Under the pieces are notes generated by a model that was given only the letters and a program-made list of their open reading frames with translations, made no database searches and was not told the DNA's origin. Position numbers and translations under genes: made by a program. Positions 1 to 12,185 of a stretch of DNA of 64,000 nt are shown piece by piece. The stretch spans positions 26,849,701 to 26,913,700 of the forward strand of contig NC_088783.1 in assembly GCF_958450345.1 (NCBI RefSeq), written 5' to 3'. Within the stretch, counting starts at the first letter, position 1, and each line of letters begins with the position of its first letter. The DNA is from Calliphora vicina (Eukaryota; Arthropoda; Insecta; Diptera; Calliphoridae).

Positions 1-728
1 CTTTTTTTCTCTCTCAACTGCAAGAGTAATAGTACTATTGAATTTAATAGTGAAAAGTTCTGTAGAGTGTGCCAATCAGTCAATTACAATGATATCCCTG
101 TTAAATTCACCAGTCAATAATACTGCTCGGTGATTGAAAATTCACTAGTAACAGTTCGCAGTGGCTAACTAGTTCAATGAACTGCAGGGAGAGTAAACAC
201 ACAAAAACACACTCCTACTAATACTTTTACATTTAAAAGTAAACCAAGCATAAAATGAAAATAAACGTAGTGCTTTTGCTTTGCTTTAATGTCCTTTGGG
301 CATTTTTTTCTGTTTGGTTTTGATTTGTAAAAGTGTAAAATTGTCAAGTTAAATGTTTCAAAGAGACAATGCTTTGCGTTGGTATTTTCAGTTATGATTT
401 TGACAAATATTTCTTGTTGCATTTTTTGTTTACTGGCTTTATTGTCTCGAAGGCATCATCCATTGTTTATGATGAAATATGACTGATGACAAATGATTTT
501 AAAGGGCTGCTGGTAAAACCAGGTGTCTTAAAGTAATTTTAAACATACTGGTTCAATTATAGCTAGTTGTAGTTATAACTTATAGTAAGTTAAAAAAAAC
601 GGGCCTGATAAAAGCTAAATGTAAGATAAAATTTGGCATGTCATGCCTGTTATGAATAAAGTATCAATAAAATTGATTTTACAAAACTTGTGTATAAGAA
701 AAAGGGACAGCAGAATGATACTAAGCCC
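1..728. other. Unassigned upstream DNA
   Basis: No supported gene. The first ~180 bases are enriched in short CAGTCAAT, ACTAGT and GTGAAT words, as at 34020-34565; the rest is ordinary AT-rich DNA. Confidence 0.4.
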
Positions 729-1698
729 AGCGATATATGATTTTTGTGAGTTAAATGAAGTAAAATGACGTCTTCCCAGAATAAAAATTTTAAGATCGTT
801 TTGGTGAGTAAAGTAGCTACTTCCTGAGTGAAATATTAAAAAAAATTAAAACTGACTACACTTTAGTTTACTTAGGGACACTAAAGTAACAGCTAACTAG
901 ATACTAGATAACCTCAGATTAATCTCAATGCAACCAATATATCAAATTATATATGAAAAATTCAGCCGTTTAGTTCTTCATCAGACTTTCACGAATGAAA
1001 TTCAAAAACCCGAATGGTAAAATATTAAAACATCTCTTGTATCCAATGTACCAGGCTAAGAAACTTCAATGTATGTATATGACCCCAATAAAGGACAATC
1101 GTAATGTACATGATCCAAGGTTTCATCCTGCAACCCAAAACAAAACTACACTGTCTTGTGGCCCATCCTGGGACAGTTTTCCATATATATGGTCCTCAGT
1201 AGTGAATATATCTAGCGATATATGATTTTTGTGAGTTAAATGAAGTAAAATGACGTCTTCCCAGAATAAAAATTTTAAGATCGTTTTGGTGAGTAAAGTA
1301 GCTACTTCCTGAGTGAAATATTAAAAAAAATTAAAACTGACTACACTTTAGTTTACTTAGGGACACTAAAGTAACAGCTAACTAGATACTAGATAACCTC
1401 AGATTAATCTCAATGCAACCAATATATCAAATTATATATGAAAAATTCAGCCGTTTAGTTCTTCATCAGACTTTCACGAATGAAATTCAAAAACCCGAAT
1501 GGTAAAATATTAAAACATCTCTTGTATCCAATGTACCAGGCTAAGAAACTTCAATGTATGTATATGACCCCAATAAAGGACAATCGTAATGTACATGATC
1601 CAAGGTTTCATCCTGCAACCCAAAACAAAACTACACTGTCTTGTGGCCCATCCTGGGACAGTTTTCCATATATATGGTCCTCAGTAGTGAATATATCT
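729..1698. repeat. Perfect 485-bp tandem duplication
   Basis: Copies at 729-1213 and 1214-1698 abut directly. I saw no difference between them, including at an eight-base A run. Each contains the same ~73-codon open frame with no recognisable domain; the duplicated frame is a by-product. Identity implies a very recent event or an assembly artefact. Confidence 0.9.
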
Positions 1699-2257
1699 TG
1701 AATCAAACCAGGAATCAGCCCGTTCGTTGCCAGCACTATTTCATAACTACTTCCCATCTTATACGTTGATAATTACATAAATTATTGTACGCCTTAACTT
1801 CTACTCAAATAATGGCTAACGCAAATGACGGTTCCATAACTTTCCTCTTAGAAAATCGATAGAATAACAATTAGAATCGCTTCAGTTATCTCATGTCACC
1901 AAGTATGGTTTGACCACTGGTGCCTATTTGGTATTAGGATATCAACGATTTTATGCAGCACTACACCCGGTCATCGATATGCCCTACCAAAATATGTAAA
2001 GGAGGGATATGCAAAATAACACTCAAGACAAATGATGGAAAGATTCTGGCCTCTGTGATGGAAATGCAAATAAGTCATCTGTTTCAGGAGCTCTAGTGGC
2101 CTAGTGATTGATAGTACATGACTTATGCTCCCCATTATGAATGGCAAAGTTGGTAAAATTGTAAAATTGCAATTCGACTCTGAAAAGAACAACAGTTCGC
2201 CAAAGACTTTTTGGGTACAATTTATTTTTATAACCTTCACCATGAGTGGCAAGATTA
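1699..2257. other. Unassigned DNA after the duplication
   Basis: No supported gene. Open frames on both strands overlap here and lack domain signals. Confidence 0.4.
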
Positions 2258-2690
2258 TAAATGAGTTTATCATTCCATTTGTAATTTCTAAATTTCTACA
2301 AAGTATATTTATTCTGGATGGTTATAAATACCGGAGTCGATATAGCCATGTCCGTCTGTATGTTGTAATAAAATTTCCGTTGCTCACAAATAACTTACTT
2401 CTATAACTTACTTCTCCCAAAAATCGATACAATCGGCCCATAAGTGGCTGAGATATAAGGAAAATACCAGGACCTTGATTTTTTACCTATTTGTGATCTA
2501 TATCTGGAATACTAAGTCATTAATATGACAATATGGATATCAAAGAGATATTTTAAATAAAAAGTTAGTCGGACCTACAATGGGTCAAAATCGGGAAAAT
2601 ATTTTTTACCCCGAATTTTTTTTTCACAAAAAAAACTTTTTTTTTCACAAAAAAAAACTGTTTTTTCTTATAAAATTTGTTCACTAATAA
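2258..2690 (-). mobile_element. Helentron-like repeat family 1, inverted fragment
   Basis: Reverse-complement match to the copy starting at 2696 and to 39601-40454, including the conserved TCATTCC.TTTGTAATTTC end and the GTCCGTCTG (GTCY) tract. It lies head to head with the next copy. Confidence 0.7.
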
Positions 2691-3286
2691 CATTAAAAAA
2701 AACAAGTAAGAGAGCTATATTCGGCTGTGCCGAATCTTATATATACCCTTCACCAAATTATACTTTAAAACAAAATTTAATTTTTTTTTAATTGCTTTTC
2801 AAAACTTTTTTTTTTTTGAAATAGTTTTTTAATTTTTTTAAAAAAAAGTTTCTTCCATATTTTTTAAAAAATTTTTTTTTTTTGGAAAAAAATGTTTGAC
2901 AAAAAAAAAATTTTTATGAAAAAAAAATCGGGTTAAAAAATATTTTTCCCGATTTTGACCCATTGTAGGTCCAACTTACTATAGCCTTATCTACATCGTT
3001 GCAATGGACTTTGAAATATCTATCATTAGATATCCATATTGTCTATATTAATGACTTAGTAATCCAGATATAGATCAAAAATAGGTCAAAAATCGTGGTT
3101 GTCCCGGTTTTTTGCTCATATCTCCGTTATTTATGGACCGATTTTGCTGATTTTAAATAGCAAACTTCTCGAAAGCATGTCTGACAGAATTATTGAAGAT
3201 TTGGATCCCGAAGATATCTGGGGTCTTCAGAAAATTGATTTCAACAGACGGATAGACAGACAGACAGACGGATCCAGAATATATAT

Positions 3287-4561
3287 GGGGCATTTCATGT
3301 CAAGTGAACCAACTTTTGAAATCGATGTCTTCCGATCGGGATGAAATTTGCACCAAGGTTAGCTCTATTGGATAGTAACTCAGACACAATTTTTCAACAA
3401 CATCGGTCGAGAACTCTCTGAGTTATAAGGGGTAAAATTTTGACAATTTGGTCAAACAGGGGTTTTTTCTTATCCATGTAACTTATTACCTATTGTTCTT
3501 AGCAAAATGTGTCCCAAATAGTATAGATAGCTATTTCTTCGATCTTTCGAAAAAAAATATTTAAAAAAAAAAATAAAAAATTTTTAATATTTTTTTTCCG
3601 AAATCAAAAACTTTTTTGACTTTTTTTTAAAATACGTCCTTTTCTTTTTTTTTTTTTTTTTTCTTAAAATAAAGTTTAGATATTTTCCTTGAACACCTAC
3701 TTGGTCGCTTAGTGGGATGCGAGTGGGATATCTATCAAAATAAATATTTTGTAACTCAAAACATAAAATTTTTGACTTTTTTTGCAAAATCAAAAACTTT
3801 GTTGACTTTTTTTTTCAAAATGGACCCTTTTTTAATCTTTTTTTTTAGGTCAAACAAAAGCTGAGATATTATCCTTGAAGACCCTTTTGGTCGCTTAGTG
3901 GGATGCGAGTGGGATATCTATCAAAATAAATATTTTTTAACTCAAGACTTACAATTTTTGACTTTTTTTTTTGCAAATACGATTTTTTTTCCAAATGGGC
4001 CCTTTTTTTAAAATTTTTTTTGTAGTCAAAAGAAAGCTTAGGTCCATTCCTTTAAGATATTTTTAGTCCCTTAGTGGGATGCGAGTGGGATATCTATCAA
4101 AATAAATATTTTGTAACGCAAGACATACAATTTTTTAATTTTTTTTTGCAAAATCAAAATTTTTTTCCAATATGGGCCCTTTTTTAATTTTTTTTTTTGC
4201 TCAAAAGAAAGCCTAGGTCCATTCCTTTAAGATATTTTTAGTCCCTTAGTGGGATGCGAGTGGGATATCTATCATCATGTCATATTTTGTTTGCATCTTA
4301 AACATATTATGACTACATAATATAATATGTTTACCTATTTATTATTATTTAGTTGTTGTAAACATATTATGTTTACATCTTAAACATATTATTTATACAT
4401 ATGGGGGATTTCATGTCAAGTGAACCAACTTTTGAAATCGATGTCTTCCGATCGGGATGAAATTTGCACCAAGGTTAGCTCTATTGGATAGTAACTCAGA
4501 CACAATTTTTCAACAACATCGGTCGAGAACTCTCAAGACATGAAATGACATGAAATGCCCC
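3287..4561. mobile_element. Inverted-repeat element nested in a Helentron-like copy
   Basis: Ends are GGGGCATTTCATGTCA and its exact reverse complement. It is flanked on both sides by ATAT. Removing the element and one ATAT restores the family 1 sequence seen at 40342-40370. The first ~135 bp recur as a direct copy at 4402-4540, just inside the right end. No coding capacity. Relatives are at 8567 and 29586. Confidence 0.75.
3708..4275. repeat. Four ~180-bp tandem units
   Basis: The phrase CTTAGTGGGATGCGAGTGGG recurs at about 3708, 3894, 4070 and 4244, each followed by ATATCTATCA and then T-rich filler. Units are 174-186 bp. Diverged units recur in the copies at 8567-9280 and 29586-30265. Confidence 0.8.
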
Positions 4562-4655
4562 ATATACTTTATAGGGTCAGAAATGAAAAATGTAGAAATT
4601 ACAAACGAAATGACAAACTTATATATACCCTTCTCACGAAGGTGAAAGGCATAAT

Positions 4656-6754
4656 TATAAATTAAAAAAATAAAAAAAAAATTTGCCATACAATTTTTTT
4701 TGTTGCCCAAGAAAAAATCGCTTCAAACTATAAAATAAATGAAAAGCCAAAGTGAATGTAAGATGCACCATTTGAATGTAAGATCTAATATTTTCGGTTT
4801 CCGCATACATGGACACGACTATGATCTGGCTTTATCTGTGGGTTTAACAATGTAACGATCTCGGAAAGATATCGAGTATTACCTCTGGAAAGGTCACGGT
4901 TGCTCATATGCCAACTGCCTAATAACGGACAATAAATTGCCTAAAATCAGGAATAGACCTGATTCACAGTGAATGCTGTAAGTGAGAACAGAAATAGCCC
5001 TGAATATATTTATTATATATTAGACTAATTAGGTTTTTGATATATTTAGTGACGCCAAGATAATATTTTATAATTTCTCACACATAATATTATGATGGAT
5101 ATAAAGTGAATTGCGAACGTTTTTGAAAAATATATAAGAAAATTTTGATACGATTTCACGAATAAATAAAATAAATTTGATTGTCAAAAGTTACTAGTTT
5201 CCTGTGCACAAGTAATATAAATGACAAATTGCCACAATCAAATCACATATCAGTCTAACAAATTCGTCTACGTTTCTACCCTCTTCACCAATAGCGGCGA
5301 ATATAAAAATCAAACTGTCAATTCACTCCAATTGTCTAGAATTCATAAATTATTCTTTGAAGTACTTAGGAAATAAACATATGAAATATATTTTCATAAA
5401 ATTCCGATAAGAATATTTGATGTGATAAAATATGAGATCATAAACATTGATTTTATCAAAAGAGGAAGCAAAGAAAACTTTTGAAGTACTTATCCCTTCT
5501 TAATGACCTTCAGTAGAAAGATATTTCTAACAGCAATTTCGATAATCTGGTTTTGGTTGGTTGTAGTTGAATTTTTGTTTTGTAAGGGAAAATAGCTAGA
5601 TGTTTGTGAAATAGATGCCATGATATTTCATATATTTCCTGGGTGTTTTTTTTTTGTATTGACGATAAAATAACAATGGCTAAAAGTATGTGAACTTACA
5701 CAATCCTACGTACATATATACTTACATATGAATTTATGTATTTATGTACAATATTATTACTTTTAGTACCGCACTCATGGTTCGTCCTTATATCAACTAC
5801 TTATTTCCGTTTCCGTAATATTTGTTTATGTTGGGTAATTCAACAATACAAAAGTTAGTGACTTTTACACGACAACAACCAGAACAACAAATGTCAATAT
5901 AAATACAAGTTTTACTATGTATTCCTTTACATCTACTCCAATTCATGCTTTCTAGTACAAAACAATTTATCAATTGTAGTAACGGCCATTGTAGGTGTCC
6001 TAGCACATGGTCAGAAGTTCGAGTGTATTACTGCTAAGGGGGTGATTTGTTTTATTTTTTATGTAATTGTTTAAGTAAAATGCTGTTAGAATATGTACCC
6101 TCTAACAAATATTAAAAAATAACAAATAAACAAACATAAAAATAAAGCAAAACCAACAACAAAATTAGAAAATTTGAACTTTTTGACTAAAGGTTACGCT
6201 GGCACTTGTACAATAAGTATTTTCAACTTGTATTCATTTGTATTGTAACATGTTATGAATGTTTTTTTTTTATTTTATTTATTTGTTTTATTTTTTCAGT
6301 TTTTTCTCTCTAAAAAACAACAAGAAACATTCATTATGTTGGCTTAAATACAAGGTCAATTGTTTTCAAGTTTTTCATGTTGTTTTACTTTCATTTCATG
6401 TTGTGTTTCGTAGAACGTTTTTGGAAAATGTTTTTCTTTACTACTTAGAAAAAAAACATAATATTGCGGTCAAACATCTTAAAATGATTGCAATATTGAC
6501 ATTGAGTGATGTTTTAGGTAATTTGTATTTATTTTTCATCGTTAAATAAAAACTAAAGAAATTGTGTCACTTTCTTAACAAGACAAGCATAAAATTGTTT
6601 ACATTTTATTTGATGGTTTTTCATTTCTATATTTAACAATTTGAAAGATTAATGTACACAAAATGTGTTTATTAATTTAATAATCACTTTTTAAACTTAA
6701 CACCAATACTAACTAATGGATGTATGTTTATTTAATCTTTCTGGTGGAACTGCC
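4656..6754. other. Unassigned AT-rich DNA
   Basis: Two kilobases without a recognisable gene or repeat end; homopolymer runs and scattered stops in all frames. Confidence 0.4.
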
Positions 6755-7170
6755 GTTACAGGAAATCCCAAGAATTCAGCAAAATTTTCAATCCCGGGAA
6801 ATTATTTGAGAATTCCAGGGAATTATTTTCCTTATTTTCATGTGATGTTTTTTGAACTTAATTTTCTCTAAAAGAAGCTTAAAGCTCCAAAACAAATGCA
6901 GAAGATTCATACCACAAAAATGAGTTAACCCAAATAGACAAATAACAAGTTCATTACCCAAATTATTCCAAAAAACTCGTAAATGTTCTGGGCTGTAGCA
7001 GAAGACATTTTTAAGATTTCTAATGAAGTTTACATTCTTAAAATTGAGTCATTTGTTCTAGGAATTCCCAGGATCCCGGGAAGTTATAAAATTAATCTCG
7101 ATTTCCTGGGAAATGAAAAAGTGCGGGAAGAGAAAACCTCTACACACATTTCATCGGTTAAATTCAGCCT
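6755..7170. mobile_element. Remnant with repeated CCCGGGAA/GGAATT words
   Basis: GGGAATT and CCCGGGAA words occur in both orientations at about 6760-6835 and 7060-7130. This resembles subterminal transposase-binding repeats of hAT-type elements. No transposase or clear ends are visible. Confidence 0.35.
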
Positions 7171-7499
7171 GATTTATGCACCAGATTCATGGAAAATTGG
7201 AAATTTCAAAAGCGCGACAACCATGGCGTATAATTATTTATTTATATGAATTGGGTAGTAATCATACGCATTGAAACACAATTGCTACATTCATATGAGG
7301 AAAATCAAAACTTCTGGATAATCGTTGGAACTGAGTGGCTTATATTTTTGTTGGCTTTCGGAAAAAAAATGTAGTTTGGTAAGAATATCTTTTCAAATAA
7401 TTTTTTTTAAAGTTTTATCAAAGGGTTAGAAAGGCACAACTTTTTAAACAGCTTTTCTTGTTAATGTTTTTGAAGTTTGTGTTAATGTCACTAAATTTT

Positions 7500-7655
7500 T
7501 TTAACAGCATTTTTGTTCACCAACTTGTTTCACAAACATTTTTATTCACCAAATTTATTTTTCATTAAAAAATGTCATTAATATTTATCTTAAAGTATAC
7601 TTTGTTATGAAGATTCGGCACAGCCAAATATAACACTCTTACTTGTTTTCTTCAA
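7500..7655 (-). mobile_element. Helentron-like repeat family 1, terminal fragment
   Basis: Ends with GATTCGGCACAGCC, then ATATAACACTCTTACTTG, the reverse complement of the family 1 hairpin end. The body is mostly lost. Confidence 0.55.
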
Positions 7656-7937
7656 CACAATATTTACTTCTATCACTCAACTTTTTATGAATTATACAAT
7701 ATTTTCCTTTACCAATATCGATAGTTTTATCGAAATATCCTTTATATTTAAGAGGATCTGTTTTAATTTGCCTAACTACCACATTACTTCATCCATTTTT
7801 CTTTCGGAACTTTCATCTTAATATGTGTATTCAACTTACCAAAGCGAAAGCGACATTCGTTAAAATCAAAATAAAATATTTAGTATGATACTTTTTTTTG
7901 ATTTGAATTAAAATAGTCAGCTGCTTAATTAGAACAT

Positions 7938-8381
7938 TCACAGTGTACTATTTTAGGAAAAAGAAAAATTTCAGATAATGTCAGCATATTAAACGGTTAA
8001 ATGTATGGAATGGCCTTTGCAGTCACCTTAACCCAATAGAACACCCTTGGGGAGTGCTCAAAAGGAAGCTAGAGGGTTTCAGTCCGAAAAATAAGGACGA
8101 ATTATGGGAAAAACCCAAGAAGAGTGATTTGACATTGAGACGGTTGCAAAGAAATTTGTTGATTCCATGAGTCGCAGATTCACAAAAATATAAAGATGTG
8201 CCTCTAAAAATTTAATCCTTTTACGCGTTTCTATTATTTTTTCCAGTAAAAATATCGACTGTTCACATTGTTGGTCATGTTTTATCTTATGCTGTATGTC
8301 TCATAAACATAACTGCATATAATTTTATTTTAGCAAAACTAAACATGAGCACTTCTTTCTATTATATTTTCCAACACTGTA
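7938..8381 (+). pseudogene. Tc1-like transposase remnant
   Basis: About 7995-8200 reads as the C-terminal part of a Tc1 transposase. It includes the LNPIEHPWG box (normally DLNPIEHLWG), a KRKL stretch, and after a frameshift DIETVAKKFVDSMSRR. The right end is CCAACACTGTA, resembling Tc1 ends; ACAGTGTA near 7940 may be the left end, implying a large internal deletion. Broken by frameshifts, so not functional. Confidence 0.75.
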
Positions 8382-8566
8382 TAGTTTTCAAGAAAATTTT
8401 CCCATGATTGATAAATGTTAGCCAAAATGATTTGCTATCTTTCTTTTAAAATGCCCATATGATTATAAGACCAATATTCTGACCAGATTTGGCAACGGAA
8501 ATGAAAATAATTAATGGTTTAGAATGTGTCATAAAAATTAATGAGAGTTGTGCCCATAAAATATAT

Positions 8567-9280
8567 ATGGGGGATTTCACGTCAAGAGAACCAACTTTTA
8601 AAATCGATGTCTTCCGATCGGGATGAAATTTGCACCAAGGTCGGTCAATAACTCTCGGAGTTAGAGGGGGTCAAAATTTGACATTTTGCCCATATATGTA
8701 TTTGATTTTTCTCATCCATGTAACTTATTACCTATTGCTCTTAACAAAATGTGTCCCAAATAGTTTATATAGCTATTTCTTCATTCTTTCGAAAAAAATA
8801 AAAAATTTATAACATTTTTTTTCCGAAATCAAAAACTTTTTTGACTTTTTTTCGAAATGAGCCCTCTTTTTAATTTTTTTTTTTTTGCTCAACAGAAAGC
8901 TCATATATTTTCCTTGAAGACCTATCTAGTCTCTTAGTGGGATACGAGTGGGATATCTATCAAAATAAATGTTTTGTAACTCAAAATATGCAATTTTTGA
9001 CTTTTTTTTTGCAAAATCTAACTTTTTTTTTTTAAATGGACTCTCTTTTTAAGACCTATTTGGTTGCTTAGTGGGATGCTAGTGGAATATATAGCAAAAT
9101 AAATGTTTTGTAACTCAAAATATACAATTTTTGATTTTTTTTGACAAAATCCAACTTTTTTCCAAAATGGGCGACCACTAAGCGACCTAAGCTTTCTTTT
9201 GGAAAAAAGTTCGATTTTGCCAAAAAAAATCAAAAATTGTATATTTTGAGTTACAAAACATTTATTTTGTCAATGTTGTA
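8567..9280. mobile_element. Second copy of the GGGG-ATTTCATG element family
   Basis: Matches the left ~300 bp of the 3287-4561 element (TTCCGATCGGGATGAAATTT and following) with diverged ~150-bp tandem units. It ends in a 68-bp inverted repeat (9096-9163 against 9201-9268). No coding capacity. Confidence 0.65.
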
Positions 9281-10171
9281 TAAGTAATGAAAATCATTTT
9301 TTTAGGTCATTTGGAATCAAAAACATCAAGCACCAACACCAATTTCTAAAATAAACCACATTGTTTTTCTCTGAAGAATTATATAAATAATTTCATATTT
9401 TTTTTTTGCAAGTGTGAGGGATCCTTCCCTTATTTAAAAAATGTCGTTTGAAGTATGTCCGCAGTTATTATTAAAATAAAATACATTGTATATCAAAATA
9501 ATTGAAAATATTTGATGAAAAACTTTATTGCGTTTGGTGCGTGAACTTTTTTAAAAACCGCGAAAAAGTAATACCCTAGTTTTTCTTATTTTTTAGCGCT
9601 CTATTCGACTATATATACCAATTTGCATATTTTTGCAAAATATGTCAATATTTATATCCCTAATGTACACATATATATAAAATTTATAACAAATGAATAC
9701 ATTTGTGTATGCTCCTGCTTTTGTTCATGATTTACTTTGTTTGTTCCCGTTTATTTCGTAATTATGTCTGCAACATAAACATAATTTATACAAGTACAAC
9801 ATGTTTCCTAATATTGACACTTTTTACATTTGACGTCATATCAAAAAAAGAAGTGTTTTTCATGTCTTTCGCTTTGACTGCTCCGTATGTTATTTGCTAT
9901 TAATTGCTTTCATAATTAAATTGGCAAGTGACGACAATTAAACGTTGTTGAAATATAAAGTATTAGAAGCCTTAGGTATTTGTTATGTATTTATGGGCAA
10001 TATCAATTATATCGCGCTATTAAACACATCACATAAAAAACCTACAGTTTGTCATTATAAAATTAGGTTGACTAAAAACATAAAGGCCGGGAAAACAATT
10101 TTTATACGAAAAACACTCAAAAATCATTTGAAAACTTAGTGACTTTCAGATACAAATTTTTTAATTATTTT
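9281..10171. other. Unassigned AT-rich DNA
   Basis: No supported gene; short open frames lack domain signals. Confidence 0.4.
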
Positions 10172-10322
10172 CCAGTCGGAAACTAACCCGGTCAAAAACC
10201 TAACTCAGTTGTCAAAAACCTAAGTGGTGAGAATGTATTAGTAAAAAAGCTATGTGTGTTTTTTGAGTAATATTTTTGTTTGAGTTTTTTTCTAGTTTCC
10301 GCTCTATGTGTATTTCTCTATG
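10172..10322. mobile_element. CATAGAG inverted-repeat element, copy 1
   Basis: Shares the core TTTTTGACAACTGAGTTAGG (inverted) and the end AGTTTCCGCTCTATGTG..TTCTCTATG with copies at 51590, 52720 and 52962. The left end is diverged. Confidence 0.6.
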
Positions 10323-12185
10323 GCTCTAAGTATCTAAATAAATACGTTTTGAAAAGTTTGTCTCCGAAAATGGGCCCTCATATTTAAAACAAATTTAGTT
10401 GCCGCCAATAATGTTTTATTTTCTTTTTTTGTATAAATATTCCTATATTGTTTTACACCTTTTTACAAACTACTTTTAGTTGTTATTACATTTAAAAGGA
10501 AAAAGCAAACTTTTCCTTTACAAATTTCCTCTTATAAGTTATAAGCTTCACTAAAGAAGATGTTAAGCATATAAAAACTTTTGTTGTTTTAGTTTTTTCT
10601 TTTTTTTTCCTTCTTTTTTCATTTTTGTGTTTTCTGTGAATTGTATTTTAATTAAAGAGCACTAGAAAAGAATCCCCAGTAAATTCTTTTAAGACGAAAT
10701 GACCATGATGTTTAGTCAAGTAACAAAAAACCAATACCATTCATTCACTCACTCACTCAATCAGTAACTTGTATTCGTACAAGGATTTAGCTGAATTTTC
10801 ATATGAGGTATCTTTTAGGGTTTAAGAAAACTTCACTTTTTAAATGAAATACGTGATGTATTTAAATAATATTCGCACTTAAAACTTTACATTTTCTGAT
10901 GATAGATAACTTACAAGGAGACTAAAGATTATAAATGATAAATTGTTAGAGGAGAAATATGAAAAATGGAGGAATAAGTATAGAAATATGAAAAATTGTT
11001 GGTATTAAAAGTTTAAATTATAATATAAGAATAATTTTTGATTGCAAATGAAAATGAAAATACGAAATTACATTTTTGGGGATTTATCAACTGAAATGTG
11101 AAAAATTGTTAGTGTTTCTAGTATGTATTATGATTTTGTGTGCTAATGAAAATAAACTTTTTCGAAAGTTTTGCTTAAATATTTATAAAATTACTAATTT
11201 CTTACCAAATGATATTTTCTTTGTAATCAGCATTATTAAAGAAACTTTGTTTTATCAGACTTTGTTAATGATTTTATCATATGTATAGGAGAAAAATCAA
11301 AAATTTTGGAGAAGTTGACTAAAATATTTGTTAAAATACTTTTTTATAACAAGAACGCAATTTTAAATGCTTAAAAGTGACTCTAATTTACATTGGATTT
11401 AATCTGTGAGTAAATATTTCAAAATGATTTTTAAATTATCATAACTTTTAATATTAGTAACCTAAGGTCTACCGATACACAGTGGTATAGAAAAAATTTT
11501 TTTTTTTAAATAATTCGGTATCTAGGGAACTATTGGAGATATTGTTACGTAAATTCACATGAACTTCTGAGGAGTAAATAAAGGCTGAGTAACATATTAT
11601 TGAAAACCATAGGAAGACTGATATTTAGTGAAATTAAATAATTTTATAAATTTTTGGGATTTACATTAAAAACTAAAAAAATTATAATATTGTTACGTTT
11701 TAACCTTTTCAAAACGGTTGTTTATTTCCTTTAAATAAACCGGATATTTTTGATTGCAAATAAAATCCGTTTAGTAGTTTAACTGTCAAAGCTCGTATAT
11801 TCTAGAGCTTTCTAATACATACGCCATCTGTGGTATACTTTCTACAATGTTTTTTAACTGAATATTCGAATTCGAATATACGGTCGCAGCAAGCAGCGTT
11901 GCCATACTTACGATCAATGGTCAACTGAAAGCTTTTATTCAATGTTAATAATGCCCACAGATATGTTACAGATTGCTATTACAGAACTGCTATTTGAAAG
12001 CATTATGCTACTTTTAAATCAGCCGTTAAAATCGTTATATTTGAATTCAAGTATTTCGTAATAATATGGTGATTTTACATGAAGATAAATATAAAATTTG
12101 AATTAATGTAAAATTTTAACGGTTAAAGATATCGCAACAAAATTTGGAACTAAAATAGACTCAATTGTCCTTAAATCAATGGCAA
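10323..12185. other. Unassigned AT-rich DNA
   Basis: Nearly 2 kb with no recognisable gene. A short CACT repeat lies near 10743. Confidence 0.4.

Larger units (their letters stand above)
2696..4655 (+). mobile_element. Helentron-like repeat family 1, copy split by insertion
   Basis: Begins AAGTAAGAGAGC with the hairpin ATTCGGC-TGT-GCCGAAT, then TATACCCTTCACC. The body has a GACA tract, and the end is CTTCTCACGAAGGTGAA. Family 1 has inverted ends (TACCCTTCACC versus GGTGAAGGGTA). The layout of inverted ends, hairpin and a (GTCY/GACA) microsatellite matches the dipteran DINE-1/mini-me elements associated with Helentrons. The copy is split at 3287-4561 by another element. Confidence 0.7.

Noticed and set aside
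995..1701. Two identical ~73-residue frames as a possible gene pair
   Set aside because: They arise from a 485-bp DNA duplication that ignores frame boundaries, and no domain is recognisable.
3708..4275. CRISPR or tRNA-like array in the ~180-bp units
   Set aside because: Units are full-length tandem repeats inside a transposon; no short direct repeat and unique spacer structure and no tRNA fold signature.
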